8,447 nucleotides of DNA from CAYOHP01 sp964403795 [NCBI: uncultured bacterium]. Lineage in GTDB: Bacteria; Muiribacteriota; UBA6191; CAZXTJ01. Both the position numbers and the translations under genes were made by a program. The DNA is taken from the NCBI GenBank assembly GCA_964403795.1, contig CAYOHP010000210.1:1-8447 (forward strand), in the 5' to 3' direction. Shown one piece after another: positions 1-5,700 of the stretch (position 1 is its first letter; every line of letters begins with the position of its first letter). Under the pieces are notes generated by a model that was given only the letters and a program-made list of their open reading frames with translations, was not told the origin of the DNA and searched no databases.

Positions 1-1218
1 GCGCATGCCACCCAGGGCGATGCGTCCGTACTGGCGTCCCATGGCGCGGGCCACGCTCTTCGCCACCGAGGTCTTGCCCACGCCGGGGGGGCCGAGCAGG
101 CAGAGGATGGGACCCTTGATCCCGCCCTTCAGCTTGCAGACGGCCAGGTACTCGAGGATCCGCTCCTTGGGCTCCTCGAGCCCGTAGTGGTCGGAGTCGA
201 GGATGCCCTGGGCGTGGCGGACGTCGAGGTTGTCCTCGGTGGTCTTGGCCCACGGGAGGTCGACCATGATGTCGAGCCAGTTGCGCAGCACGCTGGCCTC
301 GGCCGAGGACCCCGCCATCTTGGAGAGCTTCTCGACCTCCTTCTCGCAGCGCTCCCGGGCGTGGTCGGGCATGCCCGCCTCGGCGATGCGACGGCGGTAC
401 TCGTCGACCTCGGCCTGGGTCGTCTCGTTGTCGCCGAGCTCCTTCTGGAGGTTGCGCATCTGGTCGCGCAGGTAGGAGTCCTTCTGGACGGTCTCGAGGT
501 CCTTCTTGGTCTTGCCCCGGATCTCCTTCTCCATGCCCAGGATCTTGATCTCGTTGCCGAGCAGGTCGGCCAGGATCGAGAGACGCTGGTCGGGGCTGAA
601 CGCCTCGAGCACGCTCTGCTTGACCTCGACCTTCAGGTTCAGGTGGGCGGAGATGATGTCGGCCATGCGCCCCGGGGAGGAGACGCTCCCGGCCACGTGC
701 AGGATCTCGATGGGGATCTTCTTGTTCAGGTTCAGGTACTGCTCGAAGAGGGCCAGGACCTTGGCCCGGAGCCCGGCGGTGTCCTTGGTGCCCTCGGTGT
801 CCTCGGGGAGCTGCTGGATCGAGACCTCGAAGACGTCCTTGTCGGAGGCGTAGGCGAGGATCCGGGCCCGATAGAGGCCCTCGACCAGGATCTTGATGAT
901 CCCGTCGGGGAGCTTCAGCATCTGCATGATGCGGCACACCGTGCCCACCGCGTAGATGTCGGCCCGGGAGGGGTCGTCGGTGGCGGCGTGCTTCTGGCTC
1001 ACCACCAGGAGCTCGCGGCTCGCTTCCATGGCCAGCTCGATGGCCTTCAGGGACTTGGGGCGGCCCACGAAGAGCGGGATCACCATGTAGGGGAAGACCA
1101 CGGTCTCCCGGAGCGGGAGCATGGGAATCCGCTCATGGGAGTGCGAGGTCTCGACGGGAGCCTCCGCGGTGGCGGGTACGGAGGGCTTGGGAGGCGAGTC
1201 CTCGGGGGCGTCGGCCAT
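1..1218 (-). CDS. lon: ATP-dependent Lon protease, N-terminal part (cut by left window edge)
   Basis: Lon is a cytoplasmic ATP-dependent serine protease (AAA+ fused to a Ser-Lys peptidase) that degrades misfolded and regulatory proteins. Codons 1-406 are visible. Residues 1-29 are a Pro/Glu/Ala-rich, probably disordered extension. The Lon substrate-binding domain then opens with IPMLPLRETVVFPYMVIPLF (31-50) and runs to about 230. A charged helical, coiled-coil region follows, including KDSYLRDQMRNLQKELGD. Next come a conserved DLPWAKTTEDNLD stretch and DSDHYGLEEPKERILEYLAV, which leads into the AAA+ module. Walker A is GPPGVGKTS, with the ATP-binding lysine at residue 382 (codon 73-75). The visible part ends at YGRIALGGMR; Walker B, the sensors and the peptidase domain lie beyond the window. 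The ATG at 1216-1218 is supported by AAGGA (plus-strand 1227-1231) eight bases upstream. The gene is divergent from the secreted-protein gene. Identity is secure from the motif order, which matches E. coli Lon closely. Confidence 0.97.
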   Translation of the reverse strand, partial: MADAPEDSPPKPSVPATAEAPVETSHSHERIPMLPLRETVVFPYMVIPLFVGRPKSLKAIELAMEASRELLVVSQKHAATDDPSRADIYAVGTVCRIMQMLKLPDGIIKILVEGLYRARILAYASDKDVFEVSIQQLPEDTEGTKDTAGLRAKVLALFEQYLNLNKKIPIEILHVAGSVSSPGRMADIISAHLNLKVEVKQSVLEAFSPDQRLSILADLLGNEIKILGMEKEIRGKTKKDLETVQKDSYLRDQMRNLQKELGDNETTQAEVDEYRRRIAEAGMPDHARERCEKEVEKLSKMAGSSAEASVLRNWLDIMVDLPWAKTTEDNLDVRHAQGILDSDHYGLEEPKERILEYLAVCKLKGGIKGPILCLLGPPGVGKTSVAKSVARAMGRQYGRIALGGMR

Positions 1219-1226
1219 GGGCCGGA

Positions 1227-1231
1227 TCCTT
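1227..1231 (-). promoter_or_regulatory. Ribosome binding site of lon
   Basis: On the minus strand this reads AAGGA, ending eight bases before the ATG at 1218. It is the best Shine-Dalgarno match near the proposed start and decides for this ATG over the in-frame ATG codons further inside the gene. Confidence 0.6.
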
Positions 1232-1244
1232 TCGGGATGCACCT

Positions 1245-1260
1245 GTCGGGGGGTCCCGAC
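1245..1260. repeat. Small perfect inverted repeat in the lon leader
   Basis: GTCGGG and CCCGAC form a perfect 6-bp stem around the 4-base spacer GGGT. It lies between the candidate lon promoter and the lon start codon, so it would fold in the mRNA leader or act as an operator half-site pair. No U-tract follows, so it is not an intrinsic terminator. Its role is unknown, and short GC-rich inverted repeats are common by chance. Confidence 0.3.
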
Positions 1261-1273
1261 CGGCTCCGGGGCC

Positions 1274-1302
1274 AGGGTACCCGCACCCATGGGGGGATGC
1301 AA
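1274..1302 (-). promoter_or_regulatory. Candidate sigma-70-type promoter for lon
   Basis: On the minus strand TTGCAT (1297-1302) and TACCCT (1274-1279) are separated by exactly 17 bases. Each matches the -35/-10 consensus at three of six positions, including the key TTG and TA...T. A start near 1267 would give a leader of about 50 bases before the lon ATG. No heat-shock CIRCE-like element is visible. In DNA this GC-rich the match could arise by chance. Confidence 0.22.
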
Positions 1303-1383
1303 GCCGACCGGGAGCGTTTCCCGGGCGGGGCGCCGACGACCTCGGGCGCGGTCGGCCGGCGGGTGGCAGGAGGAGGATCGGCC

Positions 1384-1392
1384 TGGTAACCT
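1384..1392 (+). promoter_or_regulatory. Candidate extended -10 element upstream of the secreted-protein gene
   Basis: TGGTAACCT fits the TG-n-TAnnnT form of an extended -10, which can work without a good -35; none is evident 17 bases upstream. A start near 1399 would leave a leader of about 60 bases before the ATG at 1461. A similar CTGGTA core occurs before the giant-repeat gene at 2717. This is a weak, pattern-only call. Confidence 0.2.
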
Positions 1393-1401
1393 CTCGGCTC
1401 C

Positions 1402-1411
1402 GGTCGCGACC
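1402..1411. repeat. 10-bp perfect palindrome between divergent genes
   Basis: GGTCGCGACC is fully self-complementary and lies just downstream of the candidate -10 of the secreted-protein gene, where a dimeric repressor could bind. There is no second copy nearby. In such GC-rich DNA a palindrome of this size is not by itself evidence of an operator. Confidence 0.2.
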
Positions 1412-1460
1412 AAGTCGTTTCGGGTGGGGCGGCCGGGGCGAGCGACGAGAGGAGTCCGCG

Positions 1461-2675
1461 ATGATCGGTGCGGCCACTGGGAAACGGATGCGGAGGGTCC
1501 CGGGGATCCTCGTCCTGGTCGGCGGTGCGCTGGTCCTCGGGCTCGTCTCGGGGTCGGTGGCGCGGGCCGAGGGCGAGGAAACGGCGGGCGGGGGAGATCG
1601 GCTCCGCAAGCTCAAGGAGAAGATCCTCGACCGCCAGCGCGAGCGCGACAAGGAGGCCGTGCCGGCCGATCCGGTGGCCCCGGCCACCGTCAGCGGGACC
1701 GCAGGCCCGGCTCCGACTCCCGGCGCGGGCGCGGTGCAGGCTGGCACTTCCGGTGCGGGTGGAGGACCGGCGCCGGCTCCGGCGCCGGCCCCGGGGTCGA
1801 CCGTGAAATCCGCTCCCGCCCTGCCCGCCGAGCCCGACCTCGACGACGTCTCGGACCTCGACCTCGCGGCGCTGGCCAAGGCCGGGTTCGAGATCGTGGA
1901 CACCGAGGACCCGGTGAAGCTGACCTACGCGGTGGCCAAGCCCCGCCGCGCCGAGTACGTGGAGGAGATCCAGGCACTCATCGCGGTCCCGGGCGCGGCG
2001 CGACCGGTACCCCACCATCGCCTCTACCAGATCGTCTGCCAGCCGCTCCCGCAGGAAACCCGTGGCATCCTGAGGGCCGAGTACACGGTGGTGGCGGCCC
2101 GCCACTCCAAGCTCCAGTCGGAGGGCAAGATGGTGCTCGAGAGGGTGACGGACGAGGAGGGTCTGGTGATCCCGGTGGCCTTCGGTCCCGATGGCACCGA
2201 GGACGCCACCCTGGGCCTCCCCGCCCAGGATCGGCTCCTCGACTGGCTGAGGGTCAATCTCCCCGACCACCCGGTCAAGGTGGGGCGGGCCTGGACCGCG
2301 TCGGTCCCGGTCGACATGGGCGACCGGCGCGAGGTCCACCAGGCCGTGTATCTGCTCCGGCGTCTGGTCCGCTCGGGCGGGAAGACCCTGGCCGTGATCT
2401 CCGGCCGGTTCCAGCACAAGGCGGTCGAGAAGCGGGGAGCCCAGCTGGCGAGCCTGGGCCAGGAGCGCATCGTCTTCGACGTGACCGACGGAGCCCTCCT
2501 GTTCCGGGAGTTCCGGCTCGAGGGCCTGTTCGCGTCCCGCGGCCCGGGCGGCAAGATGGCCCGCTACCAGGCACGCCTGAAGGGCCTGGTCTACGAGGCC
2601 GGGTTGTTCTCGAAGACGCAGGCGAGCCGCCTGGAGCGGATGCAGGACGTGCTCGGGCTCTTCGGCAAGGGTTAG
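1461..2675 (+). CDS. Secreted protein of unknown function with Pro/Ala linker
   Basis: This is a 404-residue protein that I do not recognise with confidence. It starts with a clear Sec signal peptide: the basic n-region GKRMRR (7-12), a hydrophobic core (14-33) rich in Leu/Val/Gly, and a likely cleavage after ARA (34-36). No lipobox cysteine is seen. The mature part begins with a highly charged short helix (about 46-66), then a low-complexity linker rich in Pro, Ala and Gly (about 68-120) with an APAPAPAPG run. A globular, mostly beta-looking domain follows (about 140-390). In it, LPDHPVKVGRAWTASVPVDM resembles the 'proline-V-x-VG-x-W' turn seen in DUF6263-like secreted proteins; that link is an impression, not a match I can test here. 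The ATG has a good GAGAGGAG upstream (1447-1454). It diverges from lon and lies 74 bases upstream of the giant-repeat gene in the same direction, so co-transcription is possible. It probably acts in the periplasm or cell envelope. Confidence 0.85.
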   Translation: MIGAATGKRMRRVPGILVLVGGALVLGLVSGSVARAEGEETAGGGDRLRKLKEKILDRQRERDKEAVPADPVAPATVSGTAGPAPTPGAGAVQAGTSGAGGGPAPAPAPAPGSTVKSAPALPAEPDLDDVSDLDLAALAKAGFEIVDTEDPVKLTYAVAKPRRAEYVEEIQALIAVPGAARPVPHHRLYQIVCQPLPQETRGILRAEYTVVAARHSKLQSEGKMVLERVTDEEGLVIPVAFGPDGTEDATLGLPAQDRLLDWLRVNLPDHPVKVGRAWTASVPVDMGDRREVHQAVYLLRRLVRSGGKTLAVISGRFQHKAVEKRGAQLASLGQERIVFDVTDGALLFREFRLEGLFASRGPGGKMARYQARLKGLVYEAGLFSKTQASRLERMQDVLGLFGKG

Positions 2676-2717
2676 GCGCAGGGCGGGGTCGAAGCGGCGG
2701 GGCGGGACGGCGGCCTC

Positions 2718-2726
2718 TGGTACCAT
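2718..2726 (+). promoter_or_regulatory. Candidate extended -10 before the giant-repeat gene
   Basis: TGGTACCAT fits TG-n-TAnnnT and shares the CTGGTA core with the element at 1384. It lies in the 74-base gap after the secreted-protein gene. A start near 2733 would leave a very short leader that begins at the Shine-Dalgarno. No convincing -35 is visible, so read-through from the upstream gene is an equally good explanation. Confidence 0.18.
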
Positions 2727-2732
2727 CGGCGC

Positions 2733-2738
2733 GGGAGG
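2733..2738 (+). promoter_or_regulatory. Ribosome binding site deciding the start of the giant-repeat gene
   Basis: GGGAGG lies 11 bases before the ATG at 2750. The reading frame stays open for another 1.6 kb upstream, so this site matters: together with the end of the preceding gene at 2675 it supports a start at 2750. A GAGG directly abutting the ATG (2746-2749) is too close to serve. Confidence 0.5.
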
Positions 2739-2749
2739 CGTCGCCGAGG

Positions 2750-5700
2750 ATGGCCAGCCCTGACAAGGCCGAATGGGTGAGGCTCCTCATGCAGGAGCCG
2801 GCACGCTTCGTCGAGCGGCGTGCCCAGCTCCGACTGCCGCTCCTCGGGCTCTCCAGCCTCGATCTCTCGGGCGTCGAGCTCAAGGGAGCGACCCTCAAGC
2901 GCCTGGGGCTCGAGAAGACCTCCTTCCAAGGGGCCCGGATCGTCGAGAGCCACTTCGAGATGGTGGATCTCGAGCGGGTGGACTTCTCGGGTACGGCCTT
3001 CCGCGGCGTGGTCTTCGAGGCCATGGGGTTCGAGGGGGCGGACCTCTCCGGGACCTCGTTCCAGGAGGTCCACTTCAAGAAGTGCCGCCTCCCGAAGGCG
3101 GCCTTCGCCGGCCGCAAGCTGGGGTCCTCGGTGATGTTCGAGGGCTGCGAACTCGAGGCGGCGGGGTTCTCCGGATCGACCCTGGAACAGTCGGCCTGGA
3201 TCGGGTGTTCGCTCAAGGGCACCCAGCTCCGCAAGGCAACGTTGGTCGACTGCCTGTTCCGGGACCTCGATCTGGCCCAGGCGGACTTCGCAGGAGCCAC
3301 CTTCTCGGGATGCAGCTTCGAGAAGGTGGTGCTCCGGGGGATGCACGCCGCCGAGGCCCGCTTCACCGACTGCAGCTTCATCGACTGCGACCTGACCGGC
3401 GCCGACCTCGGCGGGATCGATCTGTCCGGGAGCAGCTTCGAACGGACGTTGCTGGTGGAAGCCCGCCTGGAGCGGGCCGGCCTCGACCGCTGCCGGGTGG
3501 TCGACTGTTCCCTGGCCAAGGCCAAGCTGCACCAGGCCAAGGTCTCGGGCGGCGAATGGATCGGACTGGACCTCTCGGGGCTGGCCTTGAAGGGTCTGGT
3601 GCTCACCGGGGTCGTGCTCCGGGGTACCCGTCTCGACCGCTCGGTGCTGGCCGAAGCCCAGTTCGACGGCTGTCGATTCGAGGACTGCAGCGCCCGGGAT
3701 GCCGATCTGCGCGGGATCCGCATGCCCGATGCCGACCTCCGGGGCCTGGATCTCGAAGGCGCCGACCTCTCGGGGGCGTCGCTCAAGCGGGCCATGCTGA
3801 CCGGAGGGTTCCCGGCGGCCACCCGGATCGAGGGCCTCGACCTCGAAGGGGCCCGGATCGAGGCCCGCGACCTGCGCGGCGCGGTGTTCTCGGGGGTCAA
3901 GCTGTCCCGGGTCGACCTCTCGGGTCGCGACCTCACGGGCGCCCGTTTCGAGGGCACCGACCTGCGGCAGGCGGTGCTGCTGGGTGCCGTGCTCCGGGAG
4001 GCGGACCTGCGGGGATCCCGGCTGTCCCTGGTCGATCTCTCCTCGGTGGACCTGTCGCGGGCGGCTCTCCAGGGTGCGGTCGCCGACGACGCCGACTTCT
4101 CGGGCGCCAACCTGGAGGGCGCGGATCTCTCCGGGGTCAACCTCTCGGGGGCTGACCTGTCCGGTGCCCTGCTCTCCGGGGCCCGCTTCGAGGGCGCTCG
4201 CATGGGCGGCGCCAAGCTGGCCGGGGCGGTCCTCTCCGAGGTCGACCTCTCGGGAGCCGACCTCACCGGATCCGACCTCTCGGGACTCGACCTCTCCGGG
4301 CTCCGGCTGGCGCGGGCACGACTGGCGGGAGCCCGATTCGCGGGCGCCCGACTCGCCGGGGCGGTGCTCGACGGGGCCGACCTCTCGGGCTCCGACGCCC
4401 CCAGGGCCGAGGGGTTCGGCGAAGCCTCGCTCCGGGGGGTCGATCTCTCGTCGACCGACCTGTCGGGACTCGCACTGCCGGGGATCGGCCTGGTGGGCGT
4501 CCGGCTCCGCGACTCCGACCTGTCGGGAGTCGACCTCTCGGGAGCCACCCTCCGGAAGGTCGACCTCTCGGGTGCCCGGATGGGGAAGGCCCGCCTGCCC
4601 GGCGCCCTGGTGAGCGAGTGCGAGTTCGGGGGCATCCGGCTGGAGGGAGTCGATCTCGGCGAGGCCCTGCTCCGGGGGAGCCGGCTCTCGGAGAGCCGAC
4701 TGGTCGGGTGTCGCCTGGTGGGGGCCCGGATCGAGGACTGCGCGGTCGACGGCCTGGGGTTCGAGAGCTGCGACCTGACCCGGATCGGCTTCCAGAACCT
4801 CGAGCTCTCCGGGGTCTCGCTGGTGGAGAGCGACCTGGAGGACGCCCGTTTCGAGGACTGCTCGCTCTCGGGCGCCCGGCTGGTCAAGGCGCGTCTTTCG
4901 GGCGCGGTCTTCCGGAACTGTCGCTACCGGGGTGCCGATCTCACCGAGGCGGATCTGGGCGGTGCCGGCTTCGATGGGGAACACCTCGACGGGGCGATCC
5001 TGCACCGGTCACGACTGGCGGGGGCCAGCCTCTCGGGGGCGAGCCTGGCGGGGGCCGACCTGCAAGGCGCCTACCTGGCGGGCGCCACCTGCGATGCCCG
5101 GGTACTGGCGGGCGCCGAGATGACGGGAGTGCGCCTGCCGGGTGCCGACCTCTCGGGCGCCCCGTGGCCCGACGCCCGCCTCTCCGGGGCGATCCTGGAC
5201 GGGGCCAACCTGAGGGGCGCCATGCTGGTGCGCAGCGACCTGGGCGCGGCCCGCATGGAGCGCGCCAGCCTGGCCAACGCCAACCTCGAGTCGGCGCGTT
5301 TCGACGAGGCCTCGCTGATGGAGGCCGACCTCTCGGGCACCAACCTGAAGATGGCCAGCCTGACCGGAGCCGACCTCGAGGGGGCCAAGCTGGTGGGCAC
5401 CCTGGCGACCCGGGCGGATTTCACCGCCGCCAAGCTCAAGGGAGCCAACCTGGCGCGGGCCAGCCTGAACCATGCGGACTTCACCTCGGTGGACCTCGCG
5501 GAGGTCGATCTCTCGGGTGCCGACCTGGCCGGCGCCAACCTCTCGGAGGCGGGCCTCGGGGGCGCCCGGCTGAAGGACGCCAATCTGGCAGGGGTCTCGC
5601 TCGGCAAGGCCCGCCTGGCGGGTGCCGACCTGAAGACGGCGAGGCTGGCAGGCGCCGATCTCTCGGGGGCCCGGCTCGAGGGCTTCGACCTGGCGGGGGT

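Noticed and set aside
187-1389. 400-residue plus-strand open frame
   Set aside because: It is the antisense of lon, whose minus-strand frame carries unmistakable Lon motifs including Walker A.
1121-2749. Upstream in-frame extension of the giant-repeat gene (543 extra codons)
   Set aside because: The extension reads as Gly/Arg/Pro-rich low-complexity sequence without the pentad pattern, overlaps the whole secreted-protein gene in another frame and runs into the lon start. The ATG at 2750 has a Shine-Dalgarno and begins a sensible N-terminal cap.
2676-2749. Intrinsic terminator between the secreted-protein and giant-repeat genes
   Set aside because: The gap is GC-rich but I see no stable hairpin followed by a T-run.
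2275-5005. Long minus-strand open frames of 870 and 777 residues over the first half of the array
   Set aside because: They are shadow frames that stay open because of high GC and the 15-base period. Their compositions (Ser/Arg/Pro-rich or Gly/Gln/Val-rich) match no recognisable domain and no ribosome binding site was seen.
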